A DNA stretch of 64,000 nt from Annulohypoxylon bovei var. microspora (lineage: Eukaryota > Ascomycota > Sordariomycetes > Xylariales > Hypoxylaceae), in assembly GCA_022836615.1 (NCBI GenBank), contig MU405256.1, positions 186,001 to 250,000 of the forward strand. The letters are read 5' to 3'. The notes under the pieces were generated by a model. That model saw only the letters and a program-made list of their open reading frames with translations, did no database searches and was not told the DNA's origin. The position numbers and the translations under genes are program-made. Shown piece by piece: positions 48,301 to 54,528 of this stretch. How positions within the stretch are numbered: position 1 is the first letter of the stretch; each line of letters starts with the position of its first letter.

Positions 48301-51300
48301 TTCCCAAGTCTCCGCAAGTGCGGGCTGGCTCTGAGGGAAATGAACATCACTATGCCGCTTGGCTGTGAGAGGTGAGAGCTCATCCGCGCTAAGAGTCGTC
48401 TCTACAGGCTCGGGATTTGGCAATGGCAATTCAGCGTCTTCAGCGGCCTCTAGGATTGGCTGTTCAGGTACAGGCGCTAGGTGGAAGTCATCTACTTCGA
48501 TATCTCGCTGGTGGGTAGACTCGTAGGGTAGCCTGATGGCTGGACTATCTTCTGAGGCTTGCGAGATCTCGGTGACATGTGTGGCTTCAAATGCTGGGAT
48601 AGGCTCACTAGGCGTTGATACACCTAGAGTAGTATACGCTGGTGTAGTAAATGCACTATCACGCAATGACGAGTTGCGATCGGGTGACTCCGCAAGAAGA
48701 CGTCTCAGTGACTGCGAGCGATGTTCGTGAATTTCGGATTCGGAAGGTGATACGTCTCGGAGTGGCGACTCTCTTTCAGGAGAGCTTGATATCTCGAGTG
48801 ATCCGATAGAACCAATCGATCCCCGCGACGCCCTCTGGAGAAGGAGTAAAGGTTTAAATTCCCGAGCGCCCTCCCAGGAGATTGGGCGTGAACGACTCCT
48901 AGACTCGCTTCCAATTTCTGAGTTACCAATGATTGGGGAGGCCAACGGGGAAGACCTGCCATTGCTCGGCGTATGCCTGTGTCCTAGACGGAATTGTATG
49001 GGTATCGCACTTTGACTAGGTGTTCTTGGCCTAGTCGTCGGAGTTTCGTGGGCGCTGCGGCGGCGAATGTGAGAATGAATCTCGCGCAGATGTCGTTCGT
49101 GCTCGGGTGTCTCAGGGCGGCTTTCCGGGAGATTCGGAAAGTCGTCGCTAAGCTCGGGAACAGGAGACCCAGGGCGGCTTGGAGGTAAAGGTAAGAGGTC
49201 GCCATATTTGGGATCTATGGCTGGTCGAATTTCCCGCGGAGCAATCTCAGGGTCGATAAACTCTGCTTCTAGGGGCAATGTCGATTGCCTTTCGGGAGTG
49301 GAAGGAACAATTTGGGTTTCCTCTTCTGAAGGAGCATTGATGGCATTTGAGCGGAAGTCCGAAAATGAAGGAGTGTTAGCAACGCCCATCGAGCCGACAC
49401 CCGCGCCAAGGGTGTCGGCGTTATCTAAAAAAGAATTCTTCTTGTCCTCTTCAGACTTGCGTGAGCGTTCTTTCTCCTCTGCTATTCCGATGGAAGATTT
49501 AAAGCGATCAAAGAAACTAGAGTTCCCGCCGATCCTTTTATCCTTATCCGACTTCGAGCTTTTACGATCCTTTCGGTCAGCGCCACTTGGGACGGACGCT
49601 ACCGACTTGTCATCGTCCGGAATGTCGAATTTTGCTCTGCCTTGGCCCGGTCGTTGGTCGTCGTAACGACTAGGATCTGATAATATAGAACTGATTTCGC
49701 GATCCGAAGAATCGAATCGATCCTTCCCTCGATCAGGAGGTTCGCTTTCACCAGGCTTACCGTCATCTTCGGGGAAGCCGCCAGGCGTGCTTGACCTCTT
49801 CTTCTTCTTTTTGCCCTTCTTCGGACTATCCGCCCCTATATCAGAGACTGGAGCCGACCTTGATGGCGAATCGTAAACCCCGCTGTCACGTTTCGACTTT
49901 CTCGAACTTGACACAGAAACTTCAGACGGAGCTGCCGAGCGAGAAACCGGCGTCGAAGGCAATTCCTCATGTATAGTTGAATCGCGCTTGGACTTCTTCT
50001 TCGACTTTTTTGGTGTGCTCGGTTCCCCTTCCGTGACAGTCGTCTTTTCGCTTCTCCAGTCACTGAAAGGTTCAGTCACCTCCTTCGGGCTCTCGACGAT
50101 ATACTCGGAAGATTCTACGCGCGATGGGGAGTCATAGGTAATGGAGTCTCGCTTTGACTTTCTCGATTCCTTAGGTGTATCCCAATCAGCAATGCTTTGG
50201 GCGGGTGAAGCTGCAAACTCGTCGTCGATAGTACCGCGTCTACTCCTTCTCTTGTTAAACAAGTTCTGGTCGTCATCAGGAACAGAAGTAGTGTCAGGCT
50301 CGGTATCTCTCCTGACAATCTCGAGAGAGGGCTCCGAAATCAGTACAGATCTCGACGGCGAATCGTAAATTTCACTATCACGTTTCGATTTCTTTGTGCT
50401 CTTCTTCGGCGTGCCCCATTCTTCTTCGGTTGCAGGGATGCTGTCGGCGTCGACTACTCGGTAAGAGCTTTCCATCGAAAGTTCCGATAATGGGGCAGGC
50501 CTAGAAGGAGATTCGTATGCTCCAGAATCACGTTTAGACCTCCGGCTGTTTTTCCTCGGCGAGTCCCGTTCGTCGTCAGGGATAGAGGACGCTTTGTTGT
50601 CAACAAGATCCCTGGCACGCTCTTCCAAATGCTCAGGCTTTGATACGGATCTCGAAGACAGGTCATAGATCTCTGGATCATGCTTGGATTCACTTTTGTT
50701 CTTCTGTAGATCCCATGTATCATCTAGCTGTACGGTCTTAGCATCTTGCACGTCCTGGAAGGCATTGGCTGGGATGGTAATTGTGGGTCGTTCCATGGCC
50801 TTAGCATCTTGAACGTCCTGAAAAGCGTCAACTGGAACTATGACCTTAGAGCTCTCTGCCACGTCGGGCTGTCGCGAGCCCTCCTGGACAACAACAGCCC
50901 TCTTCGACTTCTTCTTCTTCTTGAGGGATGAGCTTTCTTCTTCGTCGAGAGCAGCGGCCCCCATAAACTCAGCTTCCAGTTCCTGATCCTTTCGAGAGGC
51001 GTCATCGAGAGCTATGCCGTCATCTAAGCTTTGAGACCTCGCAACTTTTTCGCGTCTCTTTCTCTCCTTTTTGCTCAGCTTACTTGAAGAAGTATCCCAA
51101 TCATCTTCCGCGACAGATCGTGAGGTATCCGCGGCTTTGCTGTCGTCAACGATGATCTTAGGCTTTTCATACCCATCCCGTTCGATGAACTTTTCTTGTT
51201 TGCGTCGTTCCTTTTTGTTGAGCTCGGAGAGGATTCGAGAATTATCAGTCGATATATCCTTTTCGTCGGAGGGCGTCTCGGGGACTTCGCCAATAACAAA

Positions 51301-54300
51301 GCCATGCTCTTGGTCATTTTGCGAAACAGCAGGCCTTGGAGCAACAGTTGTTCCCAAGTCGATCACTGATTCTACAAATGGCACTTGGTACACACCCGGA
51401 TCATTCGAACCAGGTGGCGAATCCCGTCTATGGAAGCTCACGTCGTCAATGACAATGTTAGGATCGAAGCCACTGCCCTCGAGCGCCGCAGCTATGTTTG
51501 CCGTGAAAGCGGGATCCTCGGCAAATGTCCCGGGCATTTGGGCACTCCTCAGGCTAGATGGTTTCGGACCCGGAATGGGTGGGCTATCATAAGCGCTCTT
51601 GATTTCAGCTGAGGCTCTGCGATTCGTCTGGTCCCTTGAAGCACGTCTAGTTTTAGTAGGATCGGTATCTACAACACGGTCTGAGATGCCCGAAGATGTA
51701 ACTTCGTCATTAGCGCCGCCAATAGCTGCTGTAATCTTGTCCCAGGTACTTCTCCTCCGTGCTCTTGGTGTCGTAGCTGGTGTCACAATCTTGGCCCCCG
51801 AATATGGATCATCCTCTCTTTCGGGGCTTTCTACAACATAGTGCTTCGTCTGGTTTTCGCCCCAGCTGACAACTTTCGGGGTTGGTGGCGCTGGAGATAT
51901 TTCAACACCGGACTCGGTCACCGTATCGGGAGTAGGCTTGGATCTAGGAACATCTACTTTCTTCGCGGATACAGAGGACTCTTTCGCCGACCATTTATCC
52001 TCTGGCATGGGCGACGGGACAGGCGTAGGTCGCACGATGTTGAGCATTGGCCGTTCGCGCTCAGCCGAAGGGTCTCGTACCTTGAACAGAGGCGGCTCTG
52101 AGAGGCCTTTAATGTCGGGAACTCGGAAGCGAGAAAGCTCATTGGGATGTTGCAAGACGTTATCGATGCGGACATCAGCATCGGGGCCATCGTACGGACT
52201 CTTTCTTTTTGGATGATCCATTTCTGGAGGTTGCACGATCTCGACAGCAGCCTTTTTCCGTTCTCGCTTCTTCCATTTATCCACAACTGAAGACTCAGCA
52301 CTGGCACGGGTTCGTTCATCTTCCTCCTTTATTCGGCGTGCAAGTTCCGCCTCCCGGTAGTAGCGGTTGGCGTCTTCTTGAACGGTGTCTCTTTCACGCT
52401 TCGGGGATTCGCCTCGACGCGATCTATTCCTAGAACTAGCATCACCACCTCGACTATGACTACGCCCACGGCGCTCCTCAGCAAGTACCGCTGCGGTAGC
52501 AGCAGCAAACGCTGCTCCACTAACGGGGGCAGTCGCATGCTCGGTAGCTTCGTACACGTCATGCGCATCACGGAGCTCCCGCTCGTAAGAATCCCTCCGA
52601 CTAAGCCTTTCTTGAGAGCGGGTGTCGTCTTGCCGGAGCTCGAATCTGGAGAAATCGGGTTCCCGATCCACAGTGACTACATTTGGCGTCAAGGGCCGTT
52701 TCGGCGTCGTGTAAAGGGGAGTTGGAAAGGCGTCGTCAGGTACTTGAAACTGGAAGGGGTCGATAGGGCCATCTTGAGGCGGATAACCCGAACCTTCCAG
52801 GCGTTTATAATTTTCCACAGTAGAGCGACTAGCGCGGTCTTTATCGCGGCGTCTATCACGAGTCTCTTCTCCGCTGACCTCTCTATGGTCAATTTCCTTG
52901 TCCTCTTTCCGCTCATCCTCGCGTCTATCATGCACATTATCATGATCATGATCGTGATCGTCACGACGACGCTTCTCTTCGGACTCCCGTTTTAATTCAG
53001 GTACTACCTTTTCCCGCCAAAGCCTCTCTCGTTCGGATTCTCGATCCAGCTCAGAACGTTTTTCCCGTCGGCGTTCGACGCGCTCTTCACGGGCTTCACG
53101 ACTTTCACCAAGATCCTCGTGACTCTTTCGTTTCTCGTTCCTCTCATCCTTGAGACCAGCATCTGAGCGTTTTGACCGGCGTTTACCATCGCGATCGCGT
53201 CTACCCTCACGCCTGTCGCGATCATCTCTTCGACCAGAACTTAACGCTGCACCTATTGCTGCTCCAGCTACGCCAGCAATAGCAGCCTCCCCAATCGCAC
53301 TTTTAGACGACGAGCGCTCCGAGTATCCAGGATCAGTTTCCACAGAATCAAGAACTTTCCTAGAAACCGGTGCTATGGGCCTCGGCTGTTGTATTGGGGG
53401 TGGCTGTATAGGTACTGGCGCAGGTCGAGCTCGGGTGGGAAGCTCTCGTAGACTGGATACTACAGACCCTCCTGCGTCGAAGTTACCTGGGTCGGATGTT
53501 GGAACAGGATATAGGCGTTGCAATGGGCGCGTCTCAGACAAAACTTCACTAGGTGGGATTGAGGGTTCGTATGGTCGACGCGGAGCACTAATCGAGGATC
53601 GATCAACTTTCTCGAACCCGCAAGGAGTCTCGACATAACCGTGGAGAGAGTTCACAGGTCCGAAGAGATTAGGGTCAACCACTGATGGTTTCCGGTGGAG
53701 AGGCGGGCTTTGCTGTGGAGATTGGAGGGAACGAGGGGAGCTCAGGAGGCGAGGAGGCGATTGAGGCGGTGGTGCAGCAGGAGCTGGTAAGCTAAGGCCC
53801 GAGCCGTATGCTAGTCCAGAGTCAAATTCTGAGCTAGACGAGTCATCATCATCATCATCAGCAGACTCCCACTCAGAATCGTCTGGAGAAGAATCACGGC
53901 GCGGTTTAGAGCTACCGATCCCCCTGTTCGAGTTCCCACTATTCGTTCGACGAAAGTGAGTCAGTGCCGCAGCCGCGCCAACCAGTGTCGAAGGCCGGTT
54001 TCTCCCAGCTGCCCTAAGGTCCTCGGCATTTTGTTGTCTAGCAATCTCAGCAAACTTCCTTCCCAATTCAAGTATCTCCTCATCGGTCTGTGCGCGTCGC
54101 GAAAGCGAAGGCCTCCCATGGCTACTGGTGGGAGGACTGAACTCGCGACTCCTGCGCTTCTCGATATAACCTTTTCCGTAGGCAAGATCAGAACCCACAG
54201 ACGACGAAGAGGAGTTTCCAAATCGGAGAAGACGCTTCTTCTTCTTCTTTACGCGATGTTGCTTCTGTCCGCCACCAAAGAATTTACCCAAACCAAATCT

Positions 54301-54528
54301 CTGCAAGGGTCGGGAGATATTTAATAGGGAGGAAGAGGTAGAGGAAGAGGAAGATAGAGGCGAGAAGGCACGCGTCTGCTCATCTTGGGGTTCGTCTCGT
54401 TCTTCGTAGCGCATTATAGGCATTGGGGCTTGCTGAATCTGAAGCTGTTCTCGAGAATCCCTTCGCTCTTTGCGCCGGCGGCGAGAGGATTCGGGGCTCC
54501 GCCGGCGATGATGCTCGCGGGTCATCAT
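36334..54528 (-). CDS. lah: Giant Leashin-like Woronin-body tether (involucrin-repeat protein)
   Basis: Leashin is the long, mostly disordered tether that links Woronin bodies to the cortex or septal pore so that wounded hyphae can be plugged. The frame is 6064 codons; removing a 102-nt intron (37861-37962) leaves about 6030 residues. The ATG follows an in-frame TAG at 54549-54547. The N-terminus is Arg-rich, then has KKKKKRLLRFGNSSSSSVGSD, a motif I associate with this family. An Ala/Gly hydrophobic stretch lies near residue 415. The next 4900 residues are Glu/Pro/Ser/Lys-rich, with KRDSxxYDSPSR repeats (1278-1560), over a dozen basic blocks like KKSKKDKKKKR, and in-frame minisatellites. A coiled coil (about 5570-5715) precedes a conserved globular end, including CSHVQQWVLRFSKFSD and FTRYLFGMDREQRQKLKSLE. 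Neurospora splits this locus into lah-1 and lah-2; here it is one frame. Further introns cannot be excluded. Confidence 0.8.
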   Translation of the reverse strand: MMTREHHRRRSPESSRRRRKERRDSREQLQIQQAPMPIMRYEERDEPQDEQTRAFSPLSSSSSTSSSLLNISRPLQRFGLGKFFGGGQKQHRVKKKKKRLLRFGNSSSSSVGSDLAYGKGYIEKRRSREFSPPTSSHGRPSLSRRAQTDEEILELGRKFAEIARQQNAEDLRAAGRNRPSTLVGAAAALTHFRRTNSGNSNRGIGSSKPRRDSSPDDSEWESADDDDDDSSSSEFDSGLAYGSGLSLPAPAAPPPQSPPRLLSSPRSLQSPQQSPPLHRKPSVVDPNLFGPVNSLHGYVETPCGFEKVDRSSISAPRRPYEPSIPPSEVLSETRPLQRLYPVPTSDPGNFDAGGSVVSSLRELPTRARPAPVPIQPPPIQQPRPIAPVSRKVLDSVETDPGYSERSSSKSAIGEAAIAGVAGAAIGAALSSGRRDDRDRREGRRDRDGKRRSKRSDAGLKDERNEKRKSHEDLGESREAREERVERRREKRSELDRESERERLWREKVVPELKRESEEKRRRDDHDHDHDNVHDRREDERKEDKEIDHREVSGEETRDRRRDKDRASRSTVENYKRLEGSGYPPQDGPIDPFQFQVPDDAFPTPLYTTPKRPLTPNVVTVDREPDFSRFELRQDDTRSQERLSRRDSYERELRDAHDVYEATEHATAPVSGAAFAAATAAVLAEERRGRSHSRGGDASSRNRSRRGESPKRERDTVQEDANRYYREAELARRIKEEDERTRASAESSVVDKWKKRERKKAAVEIVQPPEMDHPKRKSPYDGPDADVRIDNVLQHPNELSRFRVPDIKGLSEPPLFKVRDPSAERERPMLNIVRPTPVPSPMPEDKWSAKESSVSAKKVDVPRSKPTPDTVTESGVEISPAPPTPKVVSWGENQTKHYVVESPEREDDPYSGAKIVTPATTPRARRRSTWDKITAAIGGANDEVTSSGISDRVVDTDPTKTRRASRDQTNRRASAEIKSAYDSPPIPGPKPSSLRSAQMPGTFAEDPAFTANIAAALEGSGFDPNIVIDDVSFHRRDSPPGSNDPGVYQVPFVESVIDLGTTVAPRPAVSQNDQEHGFVIGEVPETPSDEKDISTDNSRILSELNKKERRKQEKFIERDGYEKPKIIVDDSKAADTSRSVAEDDWDTSSSKLSKKERKRREKVARSQSLDDGIALDDASRKDQELEAEFMGAAALDEEESSSLKKKKKSKRAVVVQEGSRQPDVAESSKVIVPVDAFQDVQDAKAMERPTITIPANAFQDVQDAKTVQLDDTWDLQKNKSESKHDPEIYDLSSRSVSKPEHLEERARDLVDNKASSIPDDERDSPRKNSRRSKRDSGAYESPSRPAPLSELSMESSYRVVDADSIPATEEEWGTPKKSTKKSKRDSEIYDSPSRSVLISEPSLEIVRRDTEPDTTSVPDDDQNLFNKRRSRRGTIDDEFAASPAQSIADWDTPKESRKSKRDSITYDSPSRVESSEYIVESPKEVTEPFSDWRSEKTTVTEGEPSTPKKSKKKSKRDSTIHEELPSTPVSRSAAPSEVSVSSSRKSKRDSGVYDSPSRSAPVSDIGADSPKKGKKKKKRSSTPGGFPEDDGKPGESEPPDRGKDRFDSSDREISSILSDPSRYDDQRPGQGRAKFDIPDDDKSVASVPSGADRKDRKSSKSDKDKRIGGNSSFFDRFKSSIGIAEEKERSRKSEEDKKNSFLDNADTLGAGVGSMGVANTPSFSDFRSNAINAPSEEETQIVPSTPERQSTLPLEAEFIDPEIAPREIRPAIDPKYGDLLPLPPSRPGSPVPELSDDFPNLPESRPETPEHERHLREIHSHIRRRSAHETPTTRPRTPSQSAIPIQFRLGHRHTPSNGRSSPLASPIIGNSEIGSESRSRSRPISWEGAREFKPLLLLQRASRGSIGSIGSLEISSSPERESPLRDVSPSESEIHEHRSQSLRRLLAESPDRNSSLRDSAFTTPAYTTLGVSTPSEPIPAFEATHVTEISQASEDSPAIRLPYESTHQRDIEVDDFHLAPVPEQPILEAAEDAELPLPNPEPVETTLSADELSPLTAKRHSDVHFPQSQPALAETWERTDLNATAETPLESNVEVVVPKIETTEPTMREPEPATVHEDRDLNQENDFVDSLEAQDKDMLVSHLFPEAEASKSVDTLHTALSHIEDTETNETISLLEQAQSDDQVQERKWIEDEEILPEISTDAEVPQVQQEARPSSNATEQFPTTRQDEESVPVEDLEDEVQETSRQAENSDTRRVMPSPFQRLDQGGWLNSFRSSWGTGLLPRPWRLPEATDNKDKEKDTESSTAADAPEPSSLESREVQPSEETPKEITATPKPEPEASIIQETVSSGSKRGKKNKHKSQVVEPSLDQPIVADIEDASLDMTPSQPTENDQPNPAIPQESLDVQPITYTQDDQPDPVIPQEPLDIETVVMDTRDADLDKPPVQLTEDDQPDVIIPQESLHVLPVVTDAQDVSIDKTSTQLTGGDQPEDQPDIQPDILTDVQPEVQPEVQPDVQPDVQPDVVFPQELLDVQPVLTDTQGTNLDKIPPQPTGDDQPDIEPNIESSVQPIIEPDLNIPQESFDVQPIVTDTQDIDLNMTSTQPTQDDQQDMVIPQEAPDSQLSLIEEAPAQGEAVVTQEPAETEKKSSAVEKEPAVELETPINEPLLKPEPELEPTATENEPSTLEARIDTQLASLTAEPEITLVEPQTVIESENPTPQLEQPILEAETFTTKPESITVEPVVSAVEEPIISEPETKETTTTEAGTNEAAIPELDTTSVEKETPPVETESTVAESETPPSKLELIGEPEPTVIEREPVVAEQVTPIAEVEPSVDEAAPSPIEKEPAFTKEELPIVEDENVETPAPLLEPPSSASKKEKKKKKKKGKKQQSSENDQDEPATPLEESMQLGEQSTEGSILEKPNVLPVESQTSSQEQPVVADTLDISLDKDPTQQDQPDTLAPHESRDVQPSLPEEIPSTPKKSKKKKKGKKAQTLELESGAEITSEQIPTQEEKSQSLPVETPCLPVVQEAEAVPQPESHIPHSLPIEDVEGLADRTETEHQLLPPSEEKSISQDIPSEKHQALGEFDLNEETSRQLISPNEPVVPVSTGPDADNLNDHQPIVPSDVRQEEQALSTPKPVLEEVQLPSEIIKSEETTEFSISHEDLKAEQQHEGQHTLMETSSESPVVQDSKSLEQVNVDESLLQPNVLLSGEHARDQQVPASIAPLETPLSGPNLAESSQDKSPEQIEALQEPSAVTVVADEPQSSNLPTEPIVEQPQEMALPQEELGGKKKGKKKKKRQDTLETMGTPLDTPVDTPVDTDTVQELAPQIIPSETIVDEPLVASEVQESPPQELTGLAGDDSLPEPTKSSKKSKKGKKKRQKSDATDLADEPETPKADAHMPEPIPVQDNTPASIISEPVIENATQSEAVTPVAEDQAKGTLPILSSENQDQEPVPQTEEPVQPSEKPNDILQAVNPEEQAEPAPSEELPQPEELVQSTEISQLEAPLELGEPVQIQEPVILEEPPQPEPLSNVEESLGLEELAQAEEPTKLEEFMQPKPTLEAPSTIEEVELSSETAGDVIQDINSGNQAGSIQIEELSKPDESLQSTEPTQLETFEVSEPIADQAEPIGDDNVLPEDSSSKKYEEEGKETRQTIDAPALTDEPESSKSVEELTAVETGAENRQIVDDFHIPTSDLSPAAGDQLEEAQAPEPESSPSKKQAKKDKKKKKKRGSVQNEPVASDIPQDAPQDAPQTLDAQPITNEQHSANDEVTPQIEPSTNIDTIAGDTQVNEARDDPDGIGLTIEQSDSVKEQSQLLADAEEAPTSPTVTPEISAEPSTVSEEIEQSKKEELESVSTSTSTKKSKKDKKKKRQSVQLAESPEQSTMEAPIDPGVDFPASDTTFNPDWASVGIPPPPDFWSKPESHHNDESGDVDNSLIPEKDPFRDEAIDPLDQLIQHVESKQKSDVPIDEEDKLKSQHTNVSTILEDIEVNEPKDQLPVETSPKDDLDNVQQHLDEVTPTELQNIDQKSPMETTIVQEPTVFDESQVAIVQSDSDTLPAGSSTTEVIQPRDETEQPAEAQTEADVVVIPQVDEPTSIAPTGVEDGQSREPEVDSQPIVVDTPTTVTDTTRPEDTLPEVSTPKKKSKKKKKRASQVDLELESGTATPAEPQEQEPQTQPMPPAEAPVQKPMDQPESEPILEEPMSVKEEIPEVLPEVLPEVVTDKKSKKERRKAKKLAESTIESEPQRDLQTENELAGPAGTEAGSSHIEQPMEQPMEQPTEQPSEQPAEQPTEPMKLISEVDLPITDTISEDLQGENLQPPVVEAEPPTHLHKKDHVVDVIENIEGETTIPTNQEQSLSKSEQDLTISPESENVAKDIPMDKSIDSSNQLVEHIESKQELDLPINEEDKSKSQDTNISTILEPSTRIDKDHVVNVTEHLEEDTSKPVDQEQGLPNPEQDLIVSPESDNVAKDTPIGDIADTTADAIAIEVPQERLNDTTGLPMKVLEQGEEETESLTTPKLDNQEVSPSDSISRDLSESKNQGEIATSREPLVVEEQQQVEPSDIPESSKIPETKDIQQQEQLPANQHEKPDATVPKEPEPQPSPISRKKSKKDKKKKRASVQAESEPVSGTQTPSNQETIPGGESSTTNTAEPLSREPVETKANEGEWPESPAKSKKDKKRRKASGTSTPMGSMEGVPANAPWNTTTEENAPGELTQEEILEVEGQSSTKDIQEEPSPHPENQDENAEDFNISHLVKETIADSENNQLATPTEDEHRAQRDEAPANEPAQDIQGHVELSAPVSPPRTPLTTATPMIDVDLSPAQLSSHVEHDRPFDQSPQPGKKAKTHLSSDDAMVSKPLSAQPDIPLQNFESSTDEVPELLQPLDQHMTGAKNGDVFQQDITPSREIAASYLESQPVSIGDKHATMEEDKLIEQISNAGLLPAITPQREIAASYFEGRSINEIQTDENKLEDNAESVAGGAQITLDEDTSTSHLEPQPSQQQPEQVEEKTQPTTPEIAREPSPARNAAPSAREIAATLMESRPKSSRKQVEALKDPGSSTEDVSATFPTGGVSLLTEKSNDSIRDNKGKKQQKHVDKKPSITEDMLDDLTLRESSEHKILEEGGRLDTRPSAEAKEDTRIPSSEPLETQPQLPGDLPRQDSFPENIESPVVGREVQRDLPEPRDSSQEIATPREPPTSEIIKNIDDLDTSENIDEAPKSAKEYKVDEALLKSLSPRPNLDFSSSGRNSPRVLPPVEEETREDLEKERGSQARDGPKRSSITIEPNRDSGFSTDSPHPKRRSLVDSTLRDSGVHLRDWTDGAPKKTGELPEEEQGSAVRTPQPNEKRSKKLGLGSDTPKLETPVTRSQEDGVQVATDPKKLPSSSSSRSSSKGYGDVGQQRSVSENISRSTTPRTEGLPQPRRSASNMSISRFNRTRTPDPLRFRPESPGSPAFRSGNNTPPLLRRVDRRMSGDLRSLSSNLPNNDEARENRENLHSNQNQSTIPIANEGRVRAKDMTDVYVSNYVYTASFISIFPSLNTNDEMGTILFANTHLQDGYGEGRIGSPRSPTRPQSMRRRQSMQVLELESRVEQLIAENRALADAKIHAEHNINNQAVSAITERDAEIESLKASLEWLRKEVTRLTEINEGLHSANNVLALQHNEKYGQLESRHASTSKQLEEQRFAQDRFTRTLEQKDAEIQELRAQLEATKEQVREMQQQILATKPPDAEFLRLKDEDHFDHRCQQLCSHVQQWVLRFSKFSDMRACRLTSEINDEKIIDRLDNSVLDGSDVDSYLGDRVRRRDIFMSMTMNMIWEFVFTRYLFGMDREQRQKLKSLEKLLQEVGPPQAVRQWRAVTLTLLSKRPAFGDQRNQDTEAVVQAIFQTLCMILPPPSNLEAQIQSQLRRVMREAVDLSIEMRTQRAEYMMLPPLQPEYDANGDLARTVSFNAALMNERSGDKKSNDQYAADGAVVRTVLFPLVVKKGDDNGVGDEEIVICPAQVLVAKPAGHAPARMVTPSSDAGGVPLSRGATPSMSVAGQSSVSVQMQDAPLPMPTPPHERDYI
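37861..37962 (-). other. Stopless 102-nt intron in lah
   Basis: On the minus strand the segment begins GTAAGTAATTATG, contains a GCTAACAC branch site and ends CTGCAG. Its length is 3 x 34 and it has no stop in frame, so unspliced RNA would still be translatable with a 34-residue hydrophobic insert. The flanking protein reads TDVY then DGYGEGRIGS. Confidence 0.85.
39383..39823 (-). repeat. Three REIAA-type peptide repeats in lah
   Basis: Within the giant protein, TPSREIAASYLESQP (about 39770-39823), TPQREIAASYFEGRS (about 39645-39695) and SAREIAATLMESRP (about 39383-39442) form a spaced triple motif. They stand out from the low-complexity surroundings by their helical, less charged character and could be docking sites; that is inference. 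Confidence 0.75.
41657..41728 (-). repeat. In-frame 12-bp minisatellite in lah, six units
   Basis: Six consecutive 12-bp units of the form GGTTGTTCCATG (plus strand) encode tandem four-residue repeats (EQPM, EQPT, EQPS, EQPA) on the minus strand. The unit length keeps the reading frame. Confidence 0.92.
46690..47440 (-). repeat. Tandem peptide modules in lah (IPQE-LDVQP-TDTQD-DDQPD)
   Basis: About five diverged modules of 35-50 residues follow each other, each with the order PQExxDVQP, TDTQDxxLD, then DDQPD. A further diverged copy lies at about 45660-45740. The 12-bp minisatellite at 46969-47028 sits inside one module. Confidence 0.8.
46969..47028 (-). repeat. In-frame 12-bp minisatellite in lah, five units
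   Basis: The plus-strand unit ATCAGGTTGGAC occurs three times exactly and then twice with a single change (TTCAGGTTGGAC). On the minus strand it encodes tandem VQPD/VQPE tetrapeptides. Confidence 0.94.
49845..50695 (-). repeat. KRDSxxYDSPSR peptide repeats in lah
   Basis: Five or six copies of a basic-Ser/acidic motif, such as SKRDSGVYDSPSRSAPVSD and SKRDSEIYDSPSRSVLISE, are spaced about 50-80 residues apart. The many SP and basic-Ser sites could be phosphorylated; this is inferred from composition. Confidence 0.8.

Noticed and set aside
36425..54324. Dozens of plus-strand frames opposite lah, some over 200 codons (for example 45692-46462)
   Set aside because: They mirror the repetitive coding strand (Ser/Gly/Phe readings of Glu/Lys codons) and carry no independent motif.
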